64,000 nucleotides of DNA from Streptomyces viridochromogenes. GTDB taxonomy: Bacteria > Actinomycetota > Actinomycetes > Streptomycetales > Streptomycetaceae. Positions 52,004 through 61,469 of this stretch are shown one piece after another. The position numbers were made by a program, and so were the translations under genes. The first letter of the stretch is position 1, and each line of letters begins with the position of its first letter. The DNA lies in assembly GCF_001270495.1 (NCBI RefSeq), contig NZ_LGUR01000162.1, positions 1-64,000 on the forward strand, read 5' to 3'. Under the pieces are notes generated by a model. The model did no database searches. It saw only the letters and a list, made by a program, of their open reading frames with translations, and had not been told where the DNA came from.

Positions 52004-52813
52004 TCAGCTCAACCCGGGAAGATCAGCACCCGGTCGGACACATTCTTCAACGTCGGCCGCGATCAGGCCTGACTTCCGCCCGGCCGATGTGCCGGCCCGG
52101 CGGGCCGGGTCGTAGGCGCGGAGGAAACCGCACATGCCCAGCGTCTGTGAGGAAGGCTGGGCGATACGCGAGATCTCCGCGCTGAACAAGTGGTCGAAGC
52201 GGCCCTGCCGCAGTGCGCCGATCTGCCGTAGTGCCGTGTGTGCGGCGGACAGCGCACCGTCGTTGACCGTCTTCTCCCAGGTGTCCAGAAGGGGTTGGAC
52301 GAGCCGCACCGCTGCCGCGCAGAAGTCCTCGTACGCCGAGCGGTTTCCTCGCCGCCACTGCCGCTTCAGTTCGGTGAAGCCGGCGATGGCCAGATCCCTG
52401 CGAGCCTGCGCGCGCTCGTGGCCGGGGCTGCCGTCGGCGTCGAGGAGTGAGGCCGCGTCCGGGTAGGTCTCGGGGGAGAGGTACTCGGGCGGGAACGTCA
52501 TGACCGCGTCGCCCGCCTCGGGGAGGCCGCTGTTCTGCATGACGACGATCACGCGCAGGTCCCCGTCGTTGATGGCTCGGTGAATCGTGCCGGGGGCGAA
52601 CCAGACGACGTCTCCGGGATGCAGCTCGGTCGTCGTGAGCCCCTTGTAGTTGAGGGTCTCCAGGCGGCCACGGCCGCTGACGACGACGTAGCACTCCGCG
52701 CAGGTGAGGTGCATGTGCGGCGAGCCGCCGTGTGCGCCGTCCGCCGTGGGCCAGGGGTACACCGCGAGCTGGCTGAGCCCCACGGCTCCGGGGAAGTCGG
52801 GGAGGGAGGTCAC
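52004..52813 (-). CDS. Cupin-domain protein
   Basis: This 269-aa protein has an N-terminal cupin barrel with HMHLTCAECYVVVSGRGRLE and PGDVVWFAPGTIHRAIN, including the metal-binding His and Glu set. The C-terminal half is helical (FTELKRQWRRGNRSAYEDFC). Sugar isomerase, sensor or dioxygenase roles are all possible. Its ATG overlaps the preceding PmoA-like stop (ATGA). I do not recognise a specific function. Confidence 0.8.
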   Translation of the reverse strand: MTSLPDFPGAVGLSQLAVYPWPTADGAHGGSPHMHLTCAECYVVVSGRGRLETLNYKGLTTTELHPGDVVWFAPGTIHRAINDGDLRVIVVMQNSGLPEAGDAVMTFPPEYLSPETYPDAASLLDADGSPGHERAQARRDLAIAGFTELKRQWRRGNRSAYEDFCAAAVRLVQPLLDTWEKTVNDGALSAAHTALRQIGALRQGRFDHLFSAEISRIAQPSSQTLGMCGFLRAYDPARRAGTSAGRKSGLIAADVEECVRPGADLPGLS

Positions 52814-53733
52814 AGCGCGAACTCCTGTGCGATCGGTTCGAGTTCACCGCGGTCCACCACGCGGTCGAGGAATACGAAGCGGTGGCTCAGGCGCAGCGTC
52901 TCACCGGGTTCCAGCTTGATCTCCGTGTCGAAGGCGGGCGAGGGGTTGAGGCAGGCGAAGGCGCTACTGCGGGCGAACCACGTCAGCGGGGTGGAGGCGC
53001 TGGTGGTGCCGGCGTAGGCGAGCACCGTGGCGCCGCCGTCGATCTCGTCGTGCTCACCGGCGATGGCCGCCCAGGCGCCCCGGGTACCCATGACGGCGTC
53101 GCCCTCGTGGCCCCCGTCGGCGATGACGTCCGCACCGGTCCAGGCCCGGGGCCCGCGCCAGAACAGTCCCGTATAGCCGGCGTTGGGGCGGCCGTGCGTG
53201 GAGGGGCTGCCCATCTCCAGTGGTTCGCGGTGCACGTTGGTCAGGGCGGTGGTGAAGTCCAGCGCCCAGACACCGCCGGCGGTGTCGGCGCTGTGGAAGC
53301 GGAGCGTGCGGGTCTCGTCGATCCACACCTCGTCCCGGGAGGAGATCCAGTCCAGGCCCTGGACGACGGACACCTCGCTGCCGCCGAGGTCCTGCGGCTC
53401 GAAGGCGCGGTGCACCTGCCGACCGTGGTTCTTGCGCCACACGTAGCCGTGGCCGGGCGCGCCCTGTTGGAAGGTCGGGCCGCCCCAGAAGTTGTCGCCG
53501 GACAGATGCGACCAGGTCATCTGCAGGCCCTTGTGCCAGCGGTGGTCCCAGGGCCGGTAGACGCCCACGGGCGCGCCGGAGAGGGTTCTCAGCGGATAGA
53601 GGTATGGCTTGGGGGACTCTTCGAGGGGGGTGTCCGGCCGGTAGACGTACGTGGCGAGGTCCGTACCCGCGGCCGAGACCACGAACTGGTTTCCGGCGGC
53701 GTCGTGGTCGATGCGGAAGTGAGTGTCAGACAC
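52810..53733 (-). CDS. PmoA-like family protein (DUF6807)
   Basis: This 307-aa beta-rich protein has GVYRPWDHRWHKGLQMTW and FWRGPRAWTGADVI, conserved in the so-called PmoA family, which despite the name is found in sugar-catabolic operons next to Gfo/Idh/MocA oxidoreductases. Conserved His residues (DHRWHKG) may bind metal or substrate. It overlaps the upstream Gfo/Idh gene by 8 nt and the downstream cupin by 4 nt. It may act as a sugar-modifying lyase or hydrolase (inference). Confidence 0.82.
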   Translation of the reverse strand: MSDTHFRIDHDAAGNQFVVSAAGTDLATYVYRPDTPLEESPKPYLYPLRTLSGAPVGVYRPWDHRWHKGLQMTWSHLSGDNFWGGPTFQQGAPGHGYVWRKNHGRQVHRAFEPQDLGGSEVSVVQGLDWISSRDEVWIDETRTLRFHSADTAGGVWALDFTTALTNVHREPLEMGSPSTHGRPNAGYTGLFWRGPRAWTGADVIADGGHEGDAVMGTRGAWAAIAGEHDEIDGGATVLAYAGTTSASTPLTWFARSSAFACLNPSPAFDTEIKLEPGETLRLSHRFVFLDRVVDRGELEPIAQEFAL

Positions 53734-54853
53734 CGGTCTTCTCCTTGGCGGCGTTGTCCCGGGCGGCGCCGGGGCGACCGCTCATGGAGTGGTAGATGGG
53801 GCTGGCCGGGCTGATCATGTCCGGGGTGACGGGGCGCCCGGTCCGCGCCGACTCGTACAGGGCGGCGATGAAGGCCAGGGCGCGGCGGCCGTCGTCGCCA
53901 CTGGCCTCGGGGCGTTCCCCGGCGCGCAGCGACCGCAGCAGCACGCGCAGTTGCGCGGCGTGCGAACTGGCTTCGTCGTCGAGCGGCGCTCCGAGCTCCA
54001 CGGCCGTGGCGCCGGCCCGGTGGGGCGCGGGGGTCCACGTCCAGTGGGAGTTGTCGTAGCCGTAGAGGTGGGACAACTCGACGGTGGCCTCGGGGAAGTC
54101 GAAGCGCAGGTAGCTGGTCTCGCGGGGGGAGAGGAGGCTGTTCACCATGGACACCATGGCGCCGCCGGCGAAGCGGACCATCGCCATGGAGACATCCTCG
54201 GTCTCCACGTCGCGGGCCAACGTGCCCATGGCGGCGCGGACTTCGGTCCACTCGCCCATCAGGGACAGCATGAGGTCCATCTGGTGGATGCCATGTCCCA
54301 TGGTGGGGCCGCCGCCCTCGGTCTCCCACTTGCCGCGCCAGGGAACCTCGAAGTAGGCGTCGTCCCGGTACCACAGGGTGTGGCAGACGCCGACCAGGGG
54401 AGCGCCGAGGCGGCCGGTGCGGATGTGCTCCCGCAAGGCCCGGGCGGCGGACCCGAACCGGTGCTGGAACACATAGGAGACGTACGGGCCGCCCTCGCGC
54501 TCGTGGGCGGCGACGGCGTCGTACTCGGCCACCGAGAGGGTGGGAGGCTTCTCGCACCACACCCACGCGCCGGCGTCCAGACAGGCGGTGATGGCCTCGC
54601 CGTGGGCGATCGGGGGCGTGCAGACGATGACCAGGTCCGGGCGCTGCTCCTGGAGCATCCGGTCGAGGCCGTCGTAGGCGGCGGGAATGCCCCAGCGGGC
54701 GGCGAAGGCCTCGGCGCGCTGCAGGTCGACGTCGACGACGGCGATGACGGTGGCCTCGCCGTCCTGGGCCTGGACAGCGGGCATGTGGCAGCCGTCGGCG
54801 ATGTTTCCGGCGCCGACGATCGCCACCCGCGCGGGCTGGCTGTACTGGGTCAT
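53726..54853 (-). CDS. Gfo/Idh/MocA-family oxidoreductase
   Basis: This 375-aa protein starts MTQYSQPARVAIVGAGNIAD with the NAD(P) Rossmann motif and has the EKPP motif in VWCEKPPTLSVAEYDAV, plus GGGPTMGHGIHQMDLMLSL of the C-terminal domain. ATG 54853 has GAAAGAG upstream; a longer in-frame start lacks support. It oxidises a sugar or sugar derivative with NAD(P). It is the first gene of the four-gene operon and is driven by the double-operator promoter at 55038-55089, with a leader of about 180 nt. Confidence 0.9.
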   Translation of the reverse strand: MTQYSQPARVAIVGAGNIADGCHMPAVQAQDGEATVIAVVDVDLQRAEAFAARWGIPAAYDGLDRMLQEQRPDLVIVCTPPIAHGEAITACLDAGAWVWCEKPPTLSVAEYDAVAAHEREGGPYVSYVFQHRFGSAARALREHIRTGRLGAPLVGVCHTLWYRDDAYFEVPWRGKWETEGGGPTMGHGIHQMDLMLSLMGEWTEVRAAMGTLARDVETEDVSMAMVRFAGGAMVSMVNSLLSPRETSYLRFDFPEATVELSHLYGYDNSHWTWTPAPHRAGATAVELGAPLDDEASSHAAQLRVLLRSLRAGERPEASGDDGRRALAFIAALYESARTGRPVTPDMISPASPIYHSMSGRPGAARDNAAKEKTGV

Positions 54854-55037
54854 GTGGCTCTTTCGTGGAAGCTCGGGCGCTGCCTGGGCGCGGCACTGGG
54901 GGTCGTCGAACTGCTGACGCAGGAGGTCGGTTCGAGCTGCTCGGCCCAGGGCGTGCACGCATGGCCGTGCGGTCGAGGGGAACGGCTCTAGCGGACGAAC
55001 TCGGCTCTCTCGCCGATGTGGACGCGGCGGCAGACTG

Positions 55038-55089
55038 AACGTAGTGAACGGTCACCTTTACGGTCAAGAGTTGCGCAGTGATCGTTCAC
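55038..55089 (-). promoter_or_regulatory. Double-operator promoter of the Gfo/Idh operon
   Basis: On the minus strand -35 TTGACC (55062-55067) and -10 TACGTT (55038-55043) flank an 18-bp spacer that contains the palindrome GTGACCGTTCAC (55044-55055). A second operator GTGAACGATCAC lies upstream at 55078-55089, 34 bp centre to centre. The promoter at 59194-59246 has the same layout. Binding of a LacI dimer in the spacer would block RNA polymerase. Confidence 0.8.
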
Positions 55090-55127
55090 TTTTTCGCGTG
55101 ACGTCCCGGCGGGGACACCGGAGGGAC

Positions 55128-56825
55128 TCAGCGAGGGGCCGGGCCGCTCGACCCGCGCGGCACGAGGTGGAACAGATCCGTGACCTCGGCCTCCGGCTCG
55201 GGCTCGCCACGTAGAAGAGCGAGCAGCGACAGCATCGACTGGCGGCCGACCTCTTCCTTGTTGATGTGCACCGTCGAGATGCTCGGCGAGAAGTACCGGG
55301 TGAACTCCTCGTCGTCCCAGCCGAAGACGCTCATCTCGTCGGGCACCCGCGTACCGCGGTCCTGGAAACCGCGGAGTACCCCCAGGGCGACGTAGTCGTT
55401 GGCGGCCAGCACGGCCGTCACGCCGGAATCTGCGGGCAGGTCCCGCGCGGCCTCGTAGCCGGAGCGCACGGACCAGTCGCCGTCGACGACGCCATAGGAC
55501 GTAAGGCCCAGGCGCTCGACCGCCTCCACATAGACCGCCCGCCGGTTGCGCGCCGAGGCCCAGTCCTGCGAGCCGGCGACGTGGAGGAACCGGCGGTGTC
55601 CCTGGTCGGCGAGGTGGCGCAGGATCTCCTCGGCGGGCCGTCCGTCGGCCAGCCGTCCCCGGGACTGGAGGTTGTCGTCGTACTCGCCCAGCACCACCAC
55701 GGGCCGCTGCCCGGCGCCCTGGCCGCCGGCGAGGTCCCCGAGCGGCACCAGGGACAGCACCCCGTCCGCCTGCCGGGTCTCCAACAGGGACAGCACGCTG
55801 CTGGCGCGCCGCGACTCGCCGCCCTCCAGCCCGACGACGTCGGTCATGTACCCGGCCTCGTGCGCCGCGGCCGAGGCGCCCCTCAGCAGAGGGATCGGGA
55901 CGAAGCCGCTCAACTCGGGCAGTACGATGGTGATCCGTTGGGACCGCTGCGTGCGCATCGACCGCGCCATGAGGTTGGGCCGGTAGTCCAGCTCGGCGAC
56001 GGCCCGCTCGATCCTCGCTCGCGTCGCCGGCTTCATGCCGCTGTCGTTCTTCAGGAACCGGGACACGGTCTGGTGCGACACGCCGGCCCGCTTGGCGACC
56101 TCCCATATGGTCGGCCGCTTCCTCTCCGGGCCGGCGGCATTCCCGGCGGGCCGACCGGCCTTCCGTACCGGCAGAGGACGCCCCGCCTGCTCGCACAGAA
56201 ACTCCAGCAGCTCCGCGCCGGATGCCTCCGCGGGCAGCCCGTAGGAACCGGCGAAGGCCGCGACCCGCGGTGCGAGCTCGTCGACGCGCACCAGGCCACG
56301 GGCGGCGGCTTCGGCGACGAACGTGCCCGTACGGGCCGCGTCGGCACGGTCTTCCAGCAGGTCGACGACGGTGCGCGGCACGGTGGTGACGGGCAGCCCG
56401 TCGACGACGGTGATGTCCTCGGCGTCCGTGCGCCTCCGGTGCAGCACGACGGTCTCGTCACGAGTGGTACGGCGTGAGGGGACCGTCAGCTCCACAAGGT
56501 CGGTGGGCCGGCCGCCCAGGCCGTGCACCGCACACGCGGAGGTGTGGGAGACGACGCCCGACCCGGGGCCGTCGGTGCGGCGGTCCCGCGCCGGGGTCCC
56601 GGGGTCCAGCCGCAGCCACGCGACCTTGATCCTGAGGTGTTCCGGCTGGGGAGAGGCGGCCAGGCGGTACACCCCGTGGCCCACACTCTCCAGCGCCCCG
56701 GACCGCTCCAGCCGCAGGAGCTGGACGCCCTGCACGCCGTCCAGCTTCGCCTGGGCGGTGGTCACCAGGCCCCACTGGCCGGCGGCCCTGGCGTCCAGAG
56801 CCCGCAACACGTCGGCCTGAGTCAT
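55128..56825 (-). CDS. LacI-family regulator fused to an N-terminal AbiEi-antitoxin-like domain
   Basis: This 565-aa protein is chimeric. Residues 1 to about 215 (MTQADVLRALDARAAGQWGL, GVVSHTSACAVHGLG, VDGLPVTTVPRTVVDLLEDR) match the AbiEi-type antitoxin/regulator family. Residues 237-295 are a LacI helix-turn-helix (WEVAKRAGVSHQTVSRFLKN, hinge PNLMARSMRT), followed by a full periplasmic-binding-like sensor to residue 565. No start codon suitable for a separate LacI gene is seen between the parts; the linker codon before RKAGRP is GTA. A TAATGA box 7 nt before ATG 56825 suggests a leaderless mRNA. It probably controls the GTGAACGWTCAC sites nearby. The N-terminal domain may add DNA contacts or protein interaction. 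Confidence 0.85.
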   Translation of the reverse strand: MTQADVLRALDARAAGQWGLVTTAQAKLDGVQGVQLLRLERSGALESVGHGVYRLAASPQPEHLRIKVAWLRLDPGTPARDRRTDGPGSGVVSHTSACAVHGLGGRPTDLVELTVPSRRTTRDETVVLHRRRTDAEDITVVDGLPVTTVPRTVVDLLEDRADAARTGTFVAEAAARGLVRVDELAPRVAAFAGSYGLPAEASGAELLEFLCEQAGRPLPVRKAGRPAGNAAGPERKRPTIWEVAKRAGVSHQTVSRFLKNDSGMKPATRARIERAVAELDYRPNLMARSMRTQRSQRITIVLPELSGFVPIPLLRGASAAAHEAGYMTDVVGLEGGESRRASSVLSLLETRQADGVLSLVPLGDLAGGQGAGQRPVVVLGEYDDNLQSRGRLADGRPAEEILRHLADQGHRRFLHVAGSQDWASARNRRAVYVEAVERLGLTSYGVVDGDWSVRSGYEAARDLPADSGVTAVLAANDYVALGVLRGFQDRGTRVPDEMSVFGWDDEEFTRYFSPSISTVHINKEEVGRQSMLSLLALLRGEPEPEAEVTDLFHLVPRGSSGPAPR

Positions 56826-56915
56826 GCAGCAATCATTACACGGGCACCCTGCGCCGCCCCCTCCCCCGTGTGGACGGCCTTTCCGGCCTCGCGGGAGAAG
56901 GGACGGCGGGGGCGG

Positions 56916-58916
56916 CTACTTCGGCTGGAACTCCCAGACCGTGTTCGCGTCCTGTGTTCCCGTGTTCCACTTCGCCTCACCCGCGGAGTTCCCGTACAGG
57001 TAGGCCCTTCCCGTGTGGGTGTTCCGGACGCGGAGCCCGCCTGTCGCGACCCCTTCCAGGTTCCAGAGCGAGGCGTCCGAAACAGTGCCGGTGTTCCATA
57101 TGACGTTGTTGGCGCCGGCGCTGGTCTCCAGATAGAAGCGTCCCGTCCGCGCGTTCTTGACGGTCCAGGATCCGGACGAGTCCTTGGCGACGATCCAGTC
57201 CTGGTCGTCGTAGGCGGTCGCGGCCGAGAGGATGACCGCACCGTTCGCATCGGTGTCGAGGTACTTGCCCGAGGACGTGTTCCTCAGCTTGTACCGCGCG
57301 CCGCTGACAAGGTAGGAGACCCGCACGCATTCCTCGGCCGCCAGGGTGATTTCGGTGTTCCCGGACACGGTGCTGTACGCCTTGGTGCCGGACTTCACCC
57401 AGTTGTCGTTCGCGTCGTACTGTCCGGTTTCGACGGACCGTACGACCCCGATGGTTCCCGGCAGGGTAAACGTGGCCTGGGTCGTGGTGGCGAAAGCGAA
57501 CTCGGCCGCACCGCGCCTGACGCCGAATGCCTGCGCACCGCTCGATGTCGCAAACGTGATGTTGACGCCGCCCACGGGCTTGATGGCAGTGGTGCTGGCG
57601 GTCGCGCCCCGGTTGAAGGTTTGCAGGTTGGTTCCGCCGCGTTCCACCGGAGTTCTGCTGGCGAGGTCTCGGTGGATCTTGTTCAGCGCGTGATTGAGCC
57701 GGGCGACCTTGTCCGAGACGGCCTGGCGGGTGACGACCTTGGTGGTGGGGTTGAAGTCGTACAGGCCATGGTCGCTGCTGCCCGTGCTGGAGTCCGGGTC
57801 CAGGGCGGCGTACAGATTGTGGGCGGTGTTGCCGGCGATGGCGTTGAACTTCTCGACGTCCGCTGCCGGGGTTCCGCCGAAGTTCTCCATGATCATGGGG
57901 AAGTTCTTCCCCTGGGCCCAGATAGAGTCCCTGCCGTAGTTGTAGAGCGTGTCGAGGCCCGTGGTGTACGGGTCCTTCCCGAAGAAGTCGATGGTCGCCG
58001 TCCCCTGAGCCCTGAGGACCTCGTTCTCGGCGACCGGCACCGTGTCCCCGCTGCCGGCGATGTTGGTCCGGGTGTACACCGAGTGGTCCGACTGCTTGAT
58101 CACCTGTCCCAGCTGGGTCAGGTAGTTCAGCAGCACGTCCTTGCGGAACTTCGTCGCGTCGGTGTATCCGCCGCTGTTCCACAGGTTGGTGCTGTAGGTG
58201 CTGTAGCTCCGGTCGATGGACTGGCCGCCCTGCTGCTTCGACACGTTCGGTTCGTTCAGCACCTGGACGCCGATGAGGGTGTGAGCGGTGTCGACGGACG
58301 CGATGTGGGCCATGAGTTGACCGAGCACATGCTTCTCCCTGGCGAGCATGTTCGGATCGGTCTTGTCCAGGAGAGGGTTGCCGTTCAGGGTCAGCTTGGT
58401 GCCGTCGGACCTCACCACGGCCTGGTAGTCGTTCATCACGTAGGCCGGCATCCGGGCCGCCAGGGACGAACCGGTCGATTCATGGCTGAACCACAGGATT
58501 TCCAGCTTGAGGCCGTACTCCCCGCACCAGGCCAGGTACTTGTCGATGTCGGTGAAGTCGAAAACATCCTTCGAGGTCTCCACCTTGGACCACCAGATCG
58601 GGATGTTCACGACGGTGAACCCGTCGTCGCGGATCATCCCGAGCACCGGCTTCAACTGGGCGTCCGTCCAGCCGAACGTGTACTTGTGCTTCTCGTACCG
58701 GAACTGGACGCCACTGTGGAAGAAGGGCTTCCCGTCGACCATCAGGGCGATCTTGTCGTACGTGGACCTCGATGTGTCGACGTAGGACACCACACTGCCG
58801 GCCGCGGCGGCCCGCGGGAGGCCGCCGACGAGGTTCAGCGCCATGCCCCCGAGGGCTGCCGCCCCGCTCGTGGCGAGGAATCTGCGGCGCGACCAAGGGC
58901 CGGTGTTGGACTTCAT
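56916..58916 (-). CDS. Secreted GH-A clan glycoside hydrolase with C-terminal lectin-like domain
   Basis: This 666-aa protein has a Tat signal (SRRRFLATSGAAALGGMALN), a beta/alpha barrel with acid/base Glu in VQVLNEPNVS (about residue 225) and nucleophile Glu in FPMIMENFGGTP (about 345), and a beta-sandwich. The C-terminal part from about residue 535 (YKLRNTSSGKYLDTDANGAV, ATAYDDQDWIVAKDSSGSWT) is ricin-like. It is related to GH35/GH42-like beta-galactosidases and DUF4978 proteins; the exact family is unsure. GGAGG precedes ATG 58916. The operator GTGATCGTTCAC at 58952-58963 lies in its leader. Confidence 0.82.
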   Translation of the reverse strand: MKSNTGPWSRRRFLATSGAAALGGMALNLVGGLPRAAAAGSVVSYVDTSRSTYDKIALMVDGKPFFHSGVQFRYEKHKYTFGWTDAQLKPVLGMIRDDGFTVVNIPIWWSKVETSKDVFDFTDIDKYLAWCGEYGLKLEILWFSHESTGSSLAARMPAYVMNDYQAVVRSDGTKLTLNGNPLLDKTDPNMLAREKHVLGQLMAHIASVDTAHTLIGVQVLNEPNVSKQQGGQSIDRSYSTYSTNLWNSGGYTDATKFRKDVLLNYLTQLGQVIKQSDHSVYTRTNIAGSGDTVPVAENEVLRAQGTATIDFFGKDPYTTGLDTLYNYGRDSIWAQGKNFPMIMENFGGTPAADVEKFNAIAGNTAHNLYAALDPDSSTGSSDHGLYDFNPTTKVVTRQAVSDKVARLNHALNKIHRDLASRTPVERGGTNLQTFNRGATASTTAIKPVGGVNITFATSSGAQAFGVRRGAAEFAFATTTQATFTLPGTIGVVRSVETGQYDANDNWVKSGTKAYSTVSGNTEITLAAEECVRVSYLVSGARYKLRNTSSGKYLDTDANGAVILSAATAYDDQDWIVAKDSSGSWTVKNARTGRFYLETSAGANNVIWNTGTVSDASLWNLEGVATGGLRVRNTHTGRAYLYGNSAGEAKWNTGTQDANTVWEFQPK

Positions 58917-58951
58917 TGCACTACCTCCGTGTCAGGCGGACTTGCCGGATA

Positions 58952-58963
58952 GTGAACGATCAC
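58952..58963. promoter_or_regulatory. LacI-type operator upstream of the GH-A hydrolase gene
   Basis: GTGAACGATCAC, 36 bp before the start codon of the leftward hydrolase gene, is identical to sites at 59194 and 59229. Confidence 0.75.
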
Positions 58964-59193
58964 GATTGAGGGTCGATGGCGTCCGTCAGGAACCTTCGAG
59001 ACAGGGGCGTCGGGCGCAGCGCGATCGAGCCGACAGGCGATGGCGGGGCCCTGGTGATCGGCGGTTGACTGAAACCAACGATGGCGCACATAAGACTGTC
59101 TGAAACGCTTGTGTGTCAATGGCGTGAACGGGGGCAGTTTCGTCGCAGCCCAGGGCGGGTGGGCTCCGGTCGTGCCGGTGGGACTCCCGTGAA

Positions 59194-59246
59194 GTGAACG
59201 ATCACCCGCAGACCTCTTGACCGCCAAGGTGAACGATCACTACGTT
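59194..59246 (+). promoter_or_regulatory. Double-operator promoter of the SGNH hydrolase gene
   Basis: Operator GTGAACGATCAC at 59194-59205, -35 TTGACC at 59217-59222, a second identical operator at 59229-59240 filling the 18-bp spacer, and -10 TACGTT at 59241-59246. The order, spacing and -35/-10 sequences match the promoter at 55038-55089 on the other strand. Confidence 0.85.
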
Positions 59247-59384
59247 GCCCCTGCTGTTGTCGGACACCTCATCCTTCCCGGTACTTCGTGGATTTCTGTG
59301 CGGCCCTCGGGCCGAGCTGCGGCCGGGATCCCCCTCTTCCCCGCCGGGCACCGCTCGGTATCACCAGAGATCAAGGGAGATCAC

Positions 59385-61196
59385 GTGTATACGGTCATGC
59401 GCAGAACGGGCCGTCGGCCCCGAAGATGGGCCGGCTCCCTGGCCGCCGGCATCCTGCTCCTCGCCCCCTTCCTCGCAGCTCCGGCCGCCTCCGCCGCCGA
59501 AACGCCGGGCGCGACGTTGATCAACGAGACGTTCGACGCTCAGACGACCCCCGCGAACTTCGGTTTCCCGGTCGGGGCCGCCGTCGGCAACGGCGTACTG
59601 GATGTCACGAAGGGCATGGGCAACTACACGACGTCCGTGCGGCCCTTCGCGTCGTCGATCTCCCAGGAGAAGACACTCGACCTGCGGTTCGACTGGAAGA
59701 CCGCTATCAGCAGCACCGGGATGAAGACCGGTCTGGAACTGCGTGACAGCGCCGGACGCCTCGTCTTCGGCATCGCCGCGACCGGCGCGGAATTCCGCTA
59801 CGCCGCGACGGGCCCCGACTCGGACTCCACTTCCGCCCCGGATTCACTCAATCCCACCTGGACCAAGATCAGCTTCGACCGGACCAAGTGGTACACGGTC
59901 GACCTGCACATGGACTTCACCCTCGGCACCGCCCAGTACACGGTCACCAGCAAGGAAGCCGCGCCGAAGGTGCTGGTCTCCGCCACGAAAAGCATCACGG
60001 GACAGAACCTGGCGAAGCTCGTCGCCTGCAACTACTACGGCACCGGCGTGCAGTCGATCGACAACTTCCGCCTGACCCGCCCCGCGAACCCCGCCTACGG
60101 ATCCCTCGCCGGCTCGTCCGTCTACGCCTTCGGTGACAGCATCGTCTACGGGCACCAGTACGCGCGCAGCTTCGTGAACTTCGTCGCCGAACGTGAGGGC
60201 ATGACGCTGACGAAGTACGCGCGCAACGGCGCGACCGTGGGCCCGGCGCCCACCGCCATCGGTGGACAGATCCTGAACCAGGTGAAGTCGGCGAGCGCGC
60301 AGGCGCCCGACTTCGTCGTCTTCGACGGCGGCACGAACGACGCGATGGAGATCCACGACTCGCACACCTACGAGGTCGGCACCGTCAGCGGCTCGCAGGA
60401 CCCCGCCACCCTCGACCCCGGCACCTACGCGGGGGCACTCGAAACCACCATCCACACGATGCGGCAGAAGTGGCCGACCGCCCAGCTGGTCTACGTGGCC
60501 GCCCACAAGATGGGCTCGCGCGACTGGGACACCCAGCTCGCCCTGCGCCAGGTGCAGTTGCAGGCCGCCCAGAAGTGGGGGGTAGCGGTGGCCGACGTCT
60601 TCGGGGACGCGACGCTCGACACGCGCGTCGACGCCCAGCGGGTGGTGTACACCTTCGACGGACTCGTGGGCGGCTACCCGGGCAGTGGCGGCAGCGGCAC
60701 GCATCCGAACATCGCCGGGATCACCGACTTCTACGTCCCCGTGCTCTCGTCGGAACTGTCCCGGCTGGCCGACACGACGACGCTCAAGGCGCGGCACTCG
60801 GCCAAGTGCGCCGAGGCGGTCGGCTCCTCGGCCACGGCCGGGGCAGCGATCGAACAGGCCGGTTGCTCGGGCGGCGACGACCAGCGGTGGCAGCTGCACG
60901 AAGTCGGCGGGGGCTACTACCAGATCCTCTCCCGGCACTCGGGACTGTGCCTCGACGTGACCGGCTCCTCCACGGCGAACTCGGCCGCGATCGTCCAGCA
61001 GACCTGCGACGGCCGCACCAGCCAGCAGTGGCGGCTGAGCGACACCGGCACCGGCTACGTCGAGATCATCGCCCGGCACTCCGGCAAGTGCCTCGACGTG
61101 GACCGGGCCTTGACGACGGACGGGGCGCGGCTGCTGCAGTACACCTGCTGGAACGACGAGCAGCACACGAACCAGCACTGGACTCTGCAGGTCTGA
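59385..61196 (+). CDS. Secreted SGNH/GDSL hydrolase with ricin-type lectin domain
   Basis: This 603-aa protein has a Sec signal ending in APAASAAE, a jelly-roll-like domain (about 45-235), an SGNH domain with VYAFGDSIVYG (Ser252), GGTNDAMEIHD and SGTHPNIAG (Asp/His block), and a C-terminal beta-trefoil with repeated QQW motifs and CLDV turns. GTG 59385 is chosen because GGGAG lies 5 nt before it; ATG 59397 is too far from that site. It likely removes acetyl or other ester groups from plant polysaccharide, with the lectin domain binding sugar chains. Confidence 0.88.
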   Translation: MYTVMRRTGRRPRRWAGSLAAGILLLAPFLAAPAASAAETPGATLINETFDAQTTPANFGFPVGAAVGNGVLDVTKGMGNYTTSVRPFASSISQEKTLDLRFDWKTAISSTGMKTGLELRDSAGRLVFGIAATGAEFRYAATGPDSDSTSAPDSLNPTWTKISFDRTKWYTVDLHMDFTLGTAQYTVTSKEAAPKVLVSATKSITGQNLAKLVACNYYGTGVQSIDNFRLTRPANPAYGSLAGSSVYAFGDSIVYGHQYARSFVNFVAEREGMTLTKYARNGATVGPAPTAIGGQILNQVKSASAQAPDFVVFDGGTNDAMEIHDSHTYEVGTVSGSQDPATLDPGTYAGALETTIHTMRQKWPTAQLVYVAAHKMGSRDWDTQLALRQVQLQAAQKWGVAVADVFGDATLDTRVDAQRVVYTFDGLVGGYPGSGGSGTHPNIAGITDFYVPVLSSELSRLADTTTLKARHSAKCAEAVGSSATAGAAIEQAGCSGGDDQRWQLHEVGGGYYQILSRHSGLCLDVTGSSTANSAAIVQQTCDGRTSQQWRLSDTGTGYVEIIARHSGKCLDVDRALTTDGARLLQYTCWNDEQHTNQHWTLQV

Positions 61197-61469
61197 CATG
61201 AGGAACGCGTGCCGCCCGGTGACGGCGGACTCGGCGGCCGGCCGCACGGCCCGGACAGGGACCATGCGGCCGGCCGGGCCGGACGATCAGCGGGACGGCC
61301 GGGCTCGACCGGCCGATGCGGTCGGCTGCGGCGAGACGGCAAGAGGAAAGGGCCCGGCCTGTCATGGAGAACTCGGCAGTACAGTACCGATGGGCGTGCG
61401 GGGCGTGGAGATGCGGCGGGGGGCGGCACGGTGGACGCGGACACGGGACCGGAGAGAGCGGAGCGGGAC

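Larger units (their letters stand above)
58917..59384. other. Divergent intergenic control region with three operators
   Basis: The 468-bp gap between the GH-A hydrolase and SGNH hydrolase genes contains operators at 58952, 59194 and 59229, a clear rightward promoter (59217-59246), and a leftward -35 TTGACA near 59117. No gene is seen. Confidence 0.7.
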
